Shown here: positions 35,086-46,739 of the stretch, piece by piece
Layout of the letters: each line of letters opens with the position of its first letter
Numbering within the stretch: the first letter of the stretch is position 1
Source: Carettochelys insculpta
Taxonomy: Eukaryota; Chordata; Testudines; Carettochelyidae
Length of the DNA stretch: 64,000 nt
Reading direction: 5' to 3'
Assembly: GCF_033958435.1 (NCBI RefSeq)
Contig: NC_134141.1
Coordinates: forward strand, 101,349,001-101,413,000
Program-made: the position numbers and the translations under genes
The notes under the pieces: generated by a model
The model's input: only the letters and a program-made list of their open reading frames with translations
Database searches by the model: none
What the model was told of the DNA's origin: nothing

Positions 35086-36230
35086 CAATGGCAATAATTT
35101 GCCTTGAAAACTTAAGGGGTGTGCAACTTAGCTAATGCGGTCTAACAATTTGATTCTACAGATCACTAGTTTTTCCTTCTTTGTTCTCTATCCTCCCAAG
35201 TAATTTTCTTGGCTCCCTTTTTATGCAAGACGTTTTGAACACATACACACAAAGCCTGTGGTTATTAATTGAACTAGAAACTTGCATCAGCAATCAGAGG
35301 AGTGGATAGGGAGAGAGAGCAGAAATCCAGATCTACTATTATGCTAGATGTATGAAATCTCTTGTGATTTGCTCCAGCTATCTGGCTCAGAAAAAGTTAC
35401 CCATGGGGTTACATGATATCATACATTAAAATATAATTTAAGAGTGACAATGAAGTGAGTTTTTTGAAAATTTATGGGCTAGTTTTCAGAGGTGAAAGCA
35501 GCTCCCAAGCTGCATGAACTCCATGGGCAATCATGGGCAAACACAACTCCATCTCCAAAACTGTCATCTGGGGCATGCCACAAATTCTAACCTTTTATTA
35601 CATTAATTTCTCAGTGTCTTTGTCAGCTCCTCCATATTACATAGCAGGACCAAACCAGAAATGAGGATAAGCCCAGTTCAGAAAAGCTGAACCCAGCCAC
35701 CTTCTCTGTCAGCATTGGTTTGGTTTTGGAAGCTTTCTTGGTGGGGACATATTCTCAGAATGACAGAGCAGTGAATTCCATACCACTTTACCCCGGAATG
35801 CTTCCAGTGATGGACACAAACTGAATGACCAGCCAGATCATCTTAAGGACTTACAATCACCAGGAGACTAGGTCCCACCTCCAAGCTTTCTTAATACACC
35901 CACATGAAGAGCAACTGGCTAAATCTGAACACAGACATGACTGGCAGCAAGAGAGACTCATTTGAAACACTACTCCTCATGGTGGCAAAACAACCCCCCC
36001 CCCAAAAAAAAATAAATAAACCAACCCAAAACAGCACTTTCATCCCTCAGAGGCCAGATGAATATACTCCTTCCTCTTGGACTTGGCTGTGACAACAGTG
36101 ATTAGATACATTCATGCCTCCAGGTTTGGTTACTATTCCACAGATTTAGGAATTAGGTCATGTCCCCTGAAATACCTGCGCACATGGTAGCAGTCCCTTT
36201 GTTTTGCAAAGCAAATTAAACACACCTGCC
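35086..36230. other. anonymous DNA
   Basis: No gene or repeat is recognised. An A-rich run lies at 36000-36020. Confidence 0.45.
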
Positions 36231-36234
36231 GAGT

Positions 36235-36310
36235 GCTTTGCTCTCTTAACTGGCTCTTAACTGGATGCAGAGTCCAAATCAAAGTCTCTCTTCTGATATT
36301 CAAAGCCCTT
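36235..36310 (+). pseudogene. possible L2/CR1-clade RT C-terminal trace
   Basis: A frame reads W-L-L-T-G-C-R-V-Q-I-K then LLIFKALH and a stop. This resembles the C-terminal motif of L2-type LINEs (WLPI-x-x-R-I-x-F-K, then LL-x-x-KAL-x-G). Only about 22 codons match and nothing upstream is clear, so it may be chance. Confidence 0.35.
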
Positions 36311-37060
36311 CATTGATCTGGGCCTACAGCCAAACAACACAAACGTCTTTCATCTCATTAACATGACTTCTGGTAACATTTACGTTTCACTGGACCAGTA
36401 AAGCTGTCAGTCAACAGACAAGGCTTATTAATGTGGAAGGCAGGGACTCAAGCAGAGTTGTTGTGAATGACAACAGAACACAACAATTTTTGAATAAAAC
36501 AGAAAGCACATTTTCCCATTGGTTTTTCCTCAGTAATATCTTACTATGCACAATCTGATAACATACCTACATATTCACTCAAACAGAAAACAGAAAAAAA
36601 AATCCTGTAAATTGATCAATGTGTTTTTTCCACCTCAGGAGAAAGAATATATTATTGCTACTTTAATATATAGGAGGAACTCTGATACTATGTTGATAAC
36701 AAAAAAAAGCACAGAAAGTATATTGAGGCATACAGCATGCATACATTTTATTTACTGCCATGCAAATTCATCAGCCCTGACACAAAACATATTCACCTGC
36801 ACTGTACTTAGAATGGAAACAATAATTTGCCTGTCCAACAAACCAATTACTCATCCTGGGGATGTAGAACTTTGCAATGATCTTTTATTTTATTCAGAGA
36901 GACAGAAGTGCAGTCTTAAGCCTAAAAGGGTCCAAGAGAACTTCCATAAGATATTTGTTTGGACTTAAATGTCTTAAAAATATCCAGCAGCAGAGTGAAA
37001 ATATACAAAAAAAGGTCAGAGCAATTACTACTATGAAACCTTTCTATAATCCCACAAAGT
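36311..37060. other. anonymous AT-rich DNA
   Basis: No gene. The 140-codon frame at 36546-36968 is rich in AT codons and has no motif. I regard it as chance. Confidence 0.45.
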
Positions 37061-37067
37061 GAAAAAC

Positions 37068-37260
37068 TGGTTCAAGTAGACAGGGCACTGGACTGCGAAT
37101 CAGGAGACCTGTGTTCTATCCTTAGTTCTAACGGTGTACCAAGAGCAAATCCTTGCAACCACATACCATGAGTTTTCCCATTTGCCACAATACTTGACTC
37201 CTTTACTTTATAAGTAAAGGATATTTGAGATATGGATGAAAATATTGTATAAGAGCCAGT
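37068..37260 (+). mobile_element. tRNA-headed SINE
   Basis: The head runs GTAGACAGGGCACTGGACTG, then a CGAATCAGGAGACCTGTGTTC block with a B-box-like TGTTCTATCC. This is the beginning of the turtle SINE (GCACTGGACTGGGAGTCAGGAGACCTGGGTTC). The body after 37150 is badly worn. Confidence 0.7.
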
Positions 37261-37284
37261 TCTTCCTATTTAAAAGGCCACTAA

Positions 37285-37394
37285 AATGAAGGGCACTTTG
37301 AAGTTGCGCAGGTGCCCACAGCTACACAGCATGTTGCCACAGGGAGAATAAGCCTAATGAAGTGGTGCATATTCATTGCACCGTAGACACAGCC
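37285..37394 (-). mobile_element. Harbinger MITE fragment
   Basis: The right end, ACCGTAGACACAGCC (to 37394), is the family end. The minus strand reads GCAATGAATATGCACCACTT and TTCAAAGTGCCC blocks like those of the element at 41588. The left half is missing. Confidence 0.6.
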
Positions 37395-38371
37395 TAAGTG
37401 ACTTATTTCACATGCAAAAAAAATTAGGAAACTACTGAGAAATATGAGGGCACAAAACTACGAGATCCCCTTAGCTGGATAACTTTATGACTAACGCTTC
37501 CAATTACACATGCTGCGATAAAGGTAACTGAATCAAACCTCTGACATCTGAGTGTATGCTGATGACAAGATGGAGGACCGAATTCTCATCCTCCACAAAC
37601 ATAACGGAAGCACTGACTAGGCCATTTTTAATTTAGGATTAATTATTTGATATTTGTACAGCATCAAAGCATCACAGTTCATAGTAGCTGCTCCTGTATT
37701 TCCCTCTGTTTGTTCAGCAAGGGCACCCAATCACCAGCTTCCAATTCTCCAGATGTTGTCTCACTTGAGTGAACAGCTCTCTCTCACTCTCTTCTGACCA
37801 ATGTATGGACAGGCTAAACAGTTCCCTGATTTCACTACATTACTCCCAGCAAAAAAAGGTCTGCCTAAACAGACCCTGCTTGTTTTCTTTTCAGAAACTG
37901 ACAACCGAGAGATGGCTACCGATAAAAGTGACCACCCCATTCTTTCTATGCAGGCCTGCTTTTTTTCCCCTCAAGGTAAAAAGAGTTACAGAAAAAAATA
38001 TAAGTTCTAAAACAATGAAGAACCTGTACACAAAATACTAAACTTATCAGAGTTAACCACAATCCTGACATGGATTCTGGCAAGAGCAATCCTTCAGCCC
38101 CCACTTTGATAAATTCCCTTGATTTACCAGGTCAGCACAGCTCCAATTTACAAGCAGCACACTCATGATAACTTTAGTCCATCCTCTCAGATGAGAGGTT
38201 TTTGATCTGAAGTTCAGTTGGAAATGAGGAATACATTTTGAAGACTGAGAGTATGTAACCCTTGGAATAACTTACTACAGGTCTTGCTAGAATCACCATT
38301 ACTGGAATTTTAAAATTAAATCAGATGTTTCTTCCTAAAAGATTTCAGAAGTACTGCACTAGAACATCTGA
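37395..38371. other. anonymous DNA
   Basis: No gene or repeat is recognised. The frames at 37769-38041 have no motif. Confidence 0.4.
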
Positions 38372-38644
38372 GGGCAAGTCCACACTACCCTAGAAGATCA
38401 ACCCCCTGAGAGCTGATCTTCTGGGATTCGATGTCGCACGTCTAGTAGAGACACACAAAATCAACCTTTCGGGGGTCACAGTCGACTCCTATATGCCTCA
38501 TGAGATGCAAGGAGTCAGGAAAGTTGAAAGGAGAAACTCTCACATCAGCCTTCCCCTGTATAGACAGCCATGTTAGCTGAGAACAGATATGCTGATTTTA
38601 GCTACACAACTGGTCAACTTTCTTAGTCTAATGTAGACATAGCC
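38372..38644. mobile_element. Harbinger MITE
   Basis: The left end is GGGCAAGTCCACACTACCC and the right end in reverse complement is GGCTATGTCTACATTAGAC. The flanks TGA and TCA are near-matching 3-bp sites. The interior carries GATCTTCTGGGATTCGATGT and TCAACTTTC blocks. About 273 bp, non-coding. Confidence 0.65.
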
Positions 38645-38792
38645 TCATTTATTTATGTGGCCCACAGTGTATTGTCTGGGCCCCACCCTTCTGGCACTGA
38701 TAATGTCAATAAGCCATGGTTCTGTGCTGATTGGGCCTCAAGCAGCCTGTGGGCCACAGGTTAAGAACCACTTCCTAGTGACAGAAATTGTT
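38645..38792. other. hAT end-like stretch
   Basis: A GGCCACAGGTTAAGAACCACTT motif at 38752-38773 resembles a hAT right end (GTTGAGAACCACTG). A start is not identified. Low support. Confidence 0.3.
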
Positions 38793-38885
38793 TTGGGGCT
38801 GTCCTGGGGCCTGTGTTATGCAGGAGGTCAGACTAGATGATCACACTCTTGCCTTCTGACCTTAGAATCTAGGAATCTGTGACTA
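38793..38885 (+). mobile_element. CR1 LINE 3' end
   Basis: GGGGCCTGTGTTATGCAGGA, then GGTCAGACTAGATGATCACA, then TTCTGACCTTAGAATCTAGG is the terminal CR1 3' UTR. Only about 90 bp remain. Confidence 0.85.
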
Positions 38886-39870
38886 ACTGCATAAGTAATA
38901 AAAGCAAGAATTAACCCCCAAGGAATCAATGACTGAAAAAGGGTAAGGAAAAGCTTATGTCCCTCTTTTAGAGCAGATTGAGAAACTCTGACACTAACCA
39001 AAATTGGTCCTTTACTATTATTTAATATTAGTGTAGCTCCTGAGGGTTATGATGACCCATCCTATTGGATGTTTTACAAAGACCATCCATTCTCACTCCA
39101 ATATCTGTTGAAATACAAAGTGTTAAGAATTAAGGCCAATTCAGTGTTTTGTCTTCTGAACTCAACCTGCTGCTGAAATGAATATTATAGCTGCAAAGAA
39201 CTGTTGTTCAGGAAAAGCCAAGTCTGGCCAGCAGGTATTACAGTAAGTGCCACAATCAATTAGAACTCACTGGAAACAAGAGAGTTTATTTACAGACTGT
39301 GAAAGTTCTGGGAATTCACTTGTGTGCTTTTTAAAAAACTGCATATGATCCCAATAAGTTGCTCTTGAAAAATGGGTGCTGCTTCATTAAATACCCTGCT
39401 ACATTTGTAAATGTTGTAAGCACAACTCATTATTTCTATGGTGCCTATCATCTCTTATGAAATAATGTTAACTTTAACTTTAATCTGCAATGCCCTACTC
39501 ATTCATTCTCTTTTCTTTTATTCATTATTATTATTATTATTATCGTCATCATTATCATTCGTTATTCATAGGACAAAGTGAAATGGAAGCCACCCACATG
39601 CCATTCATGGACAAACTTAATCCTTTGTAATTTTTTAGAGCAACACTAAATTACAAATTAAAATAAAAATGCTATTGAAGGAAACTGGTTAAAAAATCCT
39701 TAATCACATTCAGAAAGACTGGTAATTTTCAAAAGAAAAAATACTTAAATATTTCCAACCAAATATTTCTCTCTTCTCCTCCCTCAAAGTCTTTCCCAAC
39801 ATATATTAACTATATAAAACTTTTACATGTTATTATGTCAACTGGACTTTATGACAGACATTTTTAAATA
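38886..39870. other. anonymous DNA with an ATT microsatellite
   Basis: No gene. A (TTA)n run of about seven units lies at 39524-39543 and continues as worn TCATCA units to 39565. Confidence 0.5.
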
Positions 39871-39908
39871 GGCACATTAAAACCAGTTAACTGGTTAACC
39901 ATTTTAAC
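39871..39908. mobile_element. single end of the GGTTAAC-end family
   Basis: The motif ATAGGCACATTAAAACCAGT then TAACTGGTTAACC matches the left end of the element at 27982. The palindrome AACCAGTTAACTGGTT (39882-39897) is included. No right end is visible before the hAT element at 39976. Confidence 0.4.
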
Positions 39909-39975
39909 CCAGGGCCTGACACCTGGCCTACCACATGGTCAAGAAGTCCTGCTGTGGCAATAGGGTCCCATTATA

Positions 39976-40436
39976 AGTACTCCCTCTAATTTTTTTCCAT
40001 CCCTGCACAGAATATTTCCCTAGCCCAAATTCGGGACACCCTATAGGGACAGCTCCCTGGCTGCTCCGTGCCTCAGGACACTGGGAATGGGGCTGCTGCC
40101 CCTGTGGGGGACTTCCCAAGCTGTCCCAAGCCTGAGGGTGCCAGGACTGGGGCAGCAGCTGTGCCTATGTGGAGCTGGGAGCCCTACTGGTGCTCCTCCC
40201 AGCTCCCGCAAGCTGCAGGGAGCTGTGAACGCCTAGCACCCAAAATATGGGGCTGTACTGGCCTAAACAGGGTGAATGGTCACCCTATTATATGCACCGA
40301 GGCATGTACAGATGTTCACAACCAATACAAACACTTGCTGCACATTGCACGTGGCTGTGGATGCCCTGTCAGTCAAACGGGCAGCACCCGAATTTCTCCA
40401 GGGCAGCTGCCCAAGTGCTCAGCTCAGGGAACGCCG
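39976..40436. mobile_element. hAT element, interrupted copy of the MITE at 34906
   Basis: Its left part (ACTCCCTCTAATTTTTTTCC) is the reverse complement of the right end at 34906-35077 (AAAAAATTAGAGGGAACGCTG). Its right part (GGGCAGCTGCCCAAGTGCTC and GGGAACGCCGCTGG) is the complement of that element's left part. In between, sequence from about 40020 to 40286 has no counterpart in the shorter copy and is read as a second insertion. The homologous sequence resumes at TTATATGCACC (40288). Confidence 0.7.
40020..40286. mobile_element. second transposon nested in the hAT element
   Basis: It lies within the interrupted hAT copy. The right end, GGTGAATGGTCACCCT, resembles the TGGTCACCCT end of a common turtle hAT MITE. 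The left side has AAATTCGGGACACCCTATAG then GGGACAG, the worn counterpart. The interior is GC-rich and supplies most of the 210-codon frame at 40068-40700, which I do not regard as a gene. Confidence 0.55.
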
Positions 40437-41587
40437 CTGGTTACCCTTTTATATAAAGTATGTTTGTGTCACATTTCTTTCCCTCCAGCTTCAAACAGAC
40501 AAATTTTAATTGCCACAGTCTCGTACCTAGTCATATCACAACAACAGTGCAGTTTGTGTACAGATCAGACACAGGCTGCTTCAGGTGCCTTTGCAGACAG
40601 GACCATTGGGAGCCTGATCCTGTACTTTGGCTCAGAGAGCACTAGTCCGGAATGTACATTTCAGCCAGGACAATGGATATGGCCTGTGTCTGACATGTAG
40701 ATAAACTATACGGTTTGCTTTTCTTGCAGTGAGATGAGCAGACCTAGACTGTTACTGTGGTAACAATGGCTAGTTTTAGATTGTAGTGGAAGAGATAAAA
40801 TACCCTCTTAAATTCTCAATTGATCTAAGAAGAGGGAAGTCAGGAGGTATAATTAGAACTTGGCTAAAAGTGACATTGCCATCTATTGCCCATTTTCCCT
40901 TTAATACAAGACCTTTATTATTACCCTCGAGGTACTTGTAAATTGTGAAATGGAACACTTGCTCCCAGCTTCACATTCATATCTTTCTTAAAAATAAGTG
41001 GTTGGGAGAGCTAGTTGTTTTTACTGCTGTTTAAAGAAACAGTAGAAAGACTGAAGACATGATTTCTTTATTCTCAAAAGTGGCTTGACTTTGAATTACA
41101 GGGTTTGGTTTTGGTTTTTTTTTTAATATAGCAGCTTTTTAATATAAGCTTCACATAACTGCCCATTATGCAAAACAATTATTTAAAAAACTCAAGCAAA
41201 CAAATGCAATTAACCTTTGTGTCACCAATAAAGTCCGATTTCTGACACAATGAAATAGCTATTACAACTCAAAACATACACAGCAACGCTGTTCACAGCT
41301 GACAATTTTCTGTCCTCTTCTCCACCCTGCATGATAGAATTCTTCCTGTGAGCATTTCCAGTTCAAAGTGTACCTCACAGGATTCCCCCAGTGTTGCCCA
41401 GTCCTGCAAGGAGTGCTGTTCAGTCACACACATCAGCTTAAGTGACACCATTGAGAGCCTACCCACAAGAAGCTTCTAATCAAGAGTTGAACATCTAAAT
41501 CTGCATACACATGACAACACCAAATCCCATACATCCAGCAAACAAAAGCCCTGTAAAATAGGCAGAGCTCAGAAAGAAGACACGCAG
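40437..41587. other. anonymous DNA
   Basis: No gene or repeat is recognised. Confidence 0.4.
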
Positions 41588-41883
41588 GGCTTGTCTACAC
41601 TACCACCTTCCTTCGAAGGAAGGATGGTAATTAGGGTGTTGGGAGTTTACTAATGAAGTGCTGCCTTACTCCTTGAGGAGTAAGGGGACTTCGAAGTTGC
41701 CCTCACACTTGAAAGTACCAGCGGGTGCGCCGCAGCTAGACACATGCCAGTACTTCGAAGTTGCCGCAGAGGGGAATTTGCTTAATGAAGTGCTGCATAC
41801 GCACAGCAGCACTTCATTAGTAAACTCCCAAAACCCTTATTACCATCCTTCCTTCGAAGGAAGGTGGTAGTGTAGACACAGCC
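41588..41883. mobile_element. Harbinger MITE with about 80-bp inverted arms
   Basis: The left end is GGCTTGTCTACACTACCACC and the right end in reverse complement is GGCTGTGTCTACACTACCAC. The arms continue with CTTCCTTCGAAGGAAGGATG and GGGAGTTTACTAATGAAGTG blocks on both sides. A CTTCGAAGG palindrome sits inside each arm. It is 296 bp and would fold into a hairpin if transcribed. Confidence 0.88.
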
Positions 41884-42500
41884 ACAGAGTTACTATGTTC
41901 TTGGTTTAAAGAGAGAAGAGGTACTCAAAAGCTATACTAATGGAGGAGGTATATTAACAGAGGTATGCTTGATGTTGACATTTAAAATCATGAGTCAGGC
42001 CTTCAAAAGTCATGTGATGGCCTTAAACAATCATAAGGGATTTTGATTTAATGTGGTGGGGTCTATTTATTTGTCTTTTGATGTTACAGTCTCTAGAGGT
42101 CACATTTTCAGTCTTTTGTACATAACCAGGTAGGCTTGCATGACTTCCAGAGCTGGGGCTTTAAAACAATTCTCCCCAGTCATAAGATTCATGATAAACT
42201 TGCAAGAACTGAGATACAGACACCCACAGGGACCGGTGTGGAGAGAGGCACGTAGGTGGAATTTACCTTGAATGCTTGCTCACCTCTCATAGGTCCATCC
42301 AAAAGACCTTTCTGTACACAAGGGCTTTTACATTTCATTGCTTGTAACAAATACATAAAACTGGGACAATCTATTTATAGGGGATTATCATCAATCAGCT
42401 TATTTAAAAAAAACATTTATGTGAAAATTCAAGTTGTGTCCTGTCTGAATGTTAATGCCTTTTACTCATCCACTTGAACTGACCACTAATGTAGGAGAAA
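41884..42500. other. anonymous DNA
   Basis: No gene or repeat is recognised. Confidence 0.4.
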
Positions 42501-42509
42501 CTCATACAC

Positions 42510-43740
42510 AAAGACAGCCAGCTGAGACCATGTCATGTCACAGCTCTCCCTCATGCTTTATAAGAACTGACTTATGGGTATGAATATACATAACTTGAAG
42601 ATATTTTATGCAAACTGTTCATGTATCAATTTTAAAATTACAATCTGCTAAATCTGCATAACCTATTTTTGTGAATGTACCATTCTTGCATGTGATTTTA
42701 GAAATATGAAGTGTGAATATGCTTTTAATTCTAAATATGCTAATGAGGGCCAAGACTGATGCTCTGGAAACTGAATGGCTTGGTGACCAAGTCTATGACC
42801 TGTGAATGGTCATGTCTGTCCTATAAGCCCAAACTGTGGTTAGTCCTAGAAAGGCATGTGACCATGCCACATGGTAGCAGAATCCATCTTGGTATTTTTT
42901 CACAGAGATGGAGAGTGGAAAACAAGAAGTTCCCACCCTGGGGGAAGGTCTATTTAAGCAATTCATCCTTTTGTCTTCAGATGGCTTTCAAAACTTCCAG
43001 CCCACCCTAACAGGATAGAAAGAACTCTGAAAAAGCTGTAGACTCAGTCCAGAGTAAAGACTGACTCTGAACTGAAGTGTCTTACCTGAGATAAGGACAA
43101 ATGTTTTGGATAAGTATTTGCATGTAACAAGTTTCTTAGTGGATTAGGATTACCTTGCATTTATTTTTTGTTTTACTTTAGTAATTTACTTTGATCTGAT
43201 TGTTTTCACTTGCAACTATTTACATTTTATTCTTAGTAAAACACGTTTGTTTATTACCAGGTCCAGCGTAAATTATTTCCTAGGGATGGGGGAGCAACCA
43301 CTGTGCTTCTCTTGATAAAGGGGGCTGACTTCATAAACATTTTCTCTGAAAAACTTTTACACAAAGCAAAACAGCTTTTGGGGTTTTAGTCCCATTTGAG
43401 GGTTGATTTCCTGGGTGCTAAGGCCTTATAGCAGAGCCCTCCCAGAACTGAACTGGTTCAGCATCTATCTTTTCCTCTTATTGGAATACCGGGGAGTGGT
43501 AACCCTAACTCTGTGGTTTGGCTGGGGAAGACCAGAGCATCTGGCCCAGCACGACACAGTGGTGGGGAGCCCCAGAGAGCAGGAAGGGAGGTATCAATGG
43601 CATGATCAGCACACCAGGGGACTTCTGTGATTTAACCCATCATGCACCATTTCTCAAGAAGGCATCCAGCTTCCCTCGGTTGGCTAGGATGCAGAGTAGT
43701 ATAGCACAGATGTTATAAACATACCTCCCCACTTCTTGAT
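42510..43740 (+). repeat. possible LTR-type or unclassified retroelement repeat
   Basis: The last third (about 43300-43650) matches 23545-23860 on the other strand, so at least that part is a dispersed repeat. Upstream is a stretch of AT-rich sequence with a CTTAGTAAAACACGTTTGTT block at 43234. Its texture resembles the end of turtle LTR elements that carry TTAATAAA-type signals. I do not see the termini, a target duplication, or any gag or pol frame. Confidence 0.4.
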
Positions 43741-45164
43741 TTAGCAATGTTTAATTAAATATAAACAAATAGTCTTAGTATTCACCACCCGATCCACTTA
43801 GCAAGAAAAAAGGGTCCCTTTCATATATATTACTTGCATAGCTAGCCTGCAGGGCAAAGCAAGTATTTCAGTCCTGCTGCAGGGGAAGTAAATTAGTGAT
43901 TATCCGTGTGCAAATAACAGCATTTACAGTACACAGCTGTTCACATCTTCCCAGCGCTCCACAAACTTTTATAATTTGGCACGTTCTACAGAAAAAAAGA
44001 TAATTGTGAAAAAAATGTAATTAAAATTTGGAAGTGTGCACTGCAGCAATTTAAATCACTGGACTATTCTGGCTTCAATGCTCAGTACACGTGCAGTTGG
44101 TGGTCTCCAAGGTCAATTTTAAAGGGAGAGGGAAAGTGAAACATGCAGGGTTATGAGACAAGCTGGCAAGACAGCGCATGCGGCAAGCTATAAGCATAGC
44201 AGGTGAGGATCACAAGGACACCCATGCTTTACTGACCCATGTTCCAATATCAGCCCCTGCCCCAGCGAAGTCTCCCCACGCCCCTAATGGCAAACATTCA
44301 TGACCTCAGTCTCATGCCCAGCTGTCACATTTGCCAGTAACAAGCCCCCTTCACTCTCTCCATGACTCCAAAACCTTCCCATCCCTTCCACAGTGGCAAA
44401 ATCAACAGCAGTTATCACTTTTACAGCTCTTTCTGACCACCCTAGGCCCAGATTGGGAAGACACGTTAACACTGGATTTCTAAGAAAAACCCTTCTCTGG
44501 AAGGGGAATAAACAGAGAAAGCATGTACAGGGATCATCTGGAAGTTTAACGCAAGACTGCTATGCAAGAGCAACGACCCTATGTACTCAAAAGTCAACAC
44601 TAGATTCCAAGTATTTTAGAAACTGAACTCAATATTGCTTTGGTTAACAATATTTACAAGGCTGAGTCAGTGCCAGAGGCATAGGGAACATTCTCATTTT
44701 GCAACAGGCCTTGGGGAGAGCTAAGGGGCCCTGAGTCTAAGGCAAAGTAGCCTGCCAGCTTAGTACTTGTCTTTGCAGAGTCTTGTAAGCTGCAGTTAGG
44801 AACGAAGGGGAAACTATAGGTGAAAAGTCCTTTCAGGATATTTACAGAAGACAGGCAGGAGCTGGTTTAAATGTGTCAGCTGAAGCAGGACAGTGTCAAG
44901 AGCAGTGCTTCAAGTGTCACGCTAATGTAGCTGATGGAACCTGTCCAGATTCCTCAGCTTGAACTTGTTTAGTACTTCACATCCTAGCCTGGAGAGAGAG
45001 ACAGGTTGGTGTCGTTCAATCCTGCCATTTTCAAATATTCATTTTGTAGACAAAAAAGCATTGCAGAAAAGAGAAAGATCTGTCCTTAAATGGCAGGAGC
45101 ATGCATATTTACACTGAGGGACGCTGCATGATGCAAGTTAATCTTCTTGCTTTTAGTGATAAGC
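43741..45164. other. anonymous DNA
   Basis: No gene or repeat is recognised. The frames at 44284-44472 (minus) and 44393-44626 lack motifs. Confidence 0.4.
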
Positions 45165-45177
45165 TTCAATGTTTGTG

Positions 45178-45596
45178 ATGCATTGCACCTCCCTCATCCA
45201 GCACCCTCGGGACTTCAGTGGTACTGGATGAATGATTTTGCCAGACCAGAGGAGATGAATGCACCCAGTGCCTGGATATCCCCTGCTGGCCTGCCACACA
45301 GGGCTTCCCAGACCCAGCTTTGCATGGGACTGCTGGGGGATGCTGGGTTCAAGACCCACGAACCATGCAGAAATGCCAGGGGCTGACAGCTCCCCAACCC
45401 GAGCTCCAAGTGGGGCTGCCAGGGGACACTGGCACCTGGACCTGGATCCACCACCCCCTGAGGGGACACTGAGAGGCCATCTTGGGTGCCATCCTGCCCC
45501 TGCCCTCTGATCTAGGAGCAGCCCTCGTCCTACCAGATGAGGGATATTGCCAGATGAGAGAATGCTGATTTTTGGAGGTGCAACCTGTACTACTAA
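45178..45596. mobile_element. DNA transposon with TTGCACCTCC ends
   Basis: The left end is GCATTGCACCTCCCTCATCC and the right end in reverse complement is ACAGGTTGCACCTCCAAAAA. The inner flanks carry CATCTGGTA and CATCCAGCAC-type blocks in inverted order. The interior is GC-rich. A partial copy of the same family starts at 63628 with ACAGGTTGTACCTCCCTGG. Confidence 0.6.
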
Positions 45597-45624
45597 TCAA
45601 TGTACCAGGAGGTTTTAGATACTA

Positions 45625-46607
45625 CAGCAGATTTTCATATCCAGCACTCTATTATCCTGAACTTTCAAATAATCAGTATTTTAATCATAAATAAATGTTA
45701 GCTGCGTTTTCCATAAGTACAGTATAGTGAAATATACTCATCCTCCTTAAACAAGTACTTTACTTATGAGTACTCACTTAAATGAAGGACACATGTACTT
45801 ACCTTTGTTCACTAGACAAGGGAACTCCCCCTGCTAACAGGAGCCTTACCCCACACCCCCTCGTGGCTCCAACCTGCCGCAGCCTGACCACGCCCCGACC
45901 GGTCCCAAACCATGTCAGCTAGACCCCCCTGCCTGCCCTGAAGCCCCAAACCTCCACATCCTGACCCCCCGCTGGCCCCACAGCCCCAAACCGCCAAAGC
46001 CTGACACACACCCCCCCCAGCCAAAAAAACGCTGCAGCGTGACACCCACCTACCCCACCGCCAGCCTGCACACTGAGCCTGCAGCAGCCTGAACCCCACT
46101 GTCCGCCCCACAGACCCAACCTGCCACCAGGTTTTAACCCTCCCTCCCACTTATGGCCTCAAAGTGCCCCCAGCCTTGAACCCTCCCCAACTCTATCCCC
46201 AGACCCAAGGTTCACTTACCTTTCGAAAGCAGCACCAGCTGCTGCCACTCCTTCCCTGAGTTTGGTTCCTAGTGCTCCTGTCAGAGACTTTTACATGTAT
46301 GTTAATGGTAATTTAGTATCCCTCTTACAAGTTTTTGCCTATGAGTAGAAAGTTGGGAACCAATTGTGCTCGTACAGTGAGAGATAAGTGTACAAATAAA
46401 TACAGCAAATATAGTACAAGTTTACAATGTACAATACTACTGTTGGTAAATAAAGTACCCTGCATACAGCTTTGTTTGTTTCTTAATATCTAGTCTTGTT
46501 TTTCTGTAGTGTTATGCATTGCTAGGAATACCTCTCTATTATTCAGACTATTTGAACATCTTGTAATCTTCTGGTCTTGGGGCTCCCCAGTATGAAAGAG
46601 TTTGCTG
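45625..46607. mobile_element. Tigger-like element split by an insert
   Basis: Ends: CAGCAGATTTTCATATCCAG and, inverted at the right, GAGTTTGCTG, each flanked by TA (45623-45624 and 46608-46609). The two outer parts match the compact copy at 46991-47316 from end to end: TCTATTATCC, AAATAATCAG, AAGTACAGTATAGTGAAA, then AAATAAATACAGCAAATA, AATACTACTGTTGGTAAATA and TTGTTTGTTTCTTAATATCT. Sequence from about 45737 to 46390 is extra. The TA duplication is that of the Tc1/mariner/pogo group. Confidence 0.8.
45840..46200. repeat. C-rich minisatellite within the insert
   Basis: Irregular units of about 30 to 50 bp repeat the motif CC(C/T)CAAACC(T/G)(C/G)C with a CAGCCTGAC motif: 45870, 45945, 45985 and 46075 are the clearest. 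It lies within the 650-bp insert that splits the Tigger copy. Long minus-strand open frames (45812-46150, 45919-46119) are products of the repetition. Confidence 0.6.
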
Positions 46608-46739
46608 TATATTAATGGGGACTACTGAATGGTGTAAACTAAGCAATACTAGGAGTAAACAAAAACAACAACGACCACCACCAGCTCATTGGTCTCAAAT
46701 ACTTATAGAAGTATAATATTATGGTAAAAGCACTTTATT

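Noticed and set aside
36546..36968. Open frame of 140 codons
   Set aside because: AT-rich random-looking codons, no domain, no splice signals that stand out and no partner exon nearby.
37068..37130. tRNA-like sequence
   Set aside because: Same reason: a SINE head, with the family motif GCACTGGACTG and no mature tRNA fold.
40068..40700. Open frame of 210 codons, the longest in the window
   Set aside because: It spans the edge and interior of two nested hAT elements and ordinary flanking sequence. Its composition follows the GC-rich interior, and no motif is seen.
45812..46150. Minus-strand glycine-rich frame of 112 codons
   Set aside because: The frame is produced by a C-rich minisatellite. 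The glycine and tryptophan repeats reflect the repeat unit.
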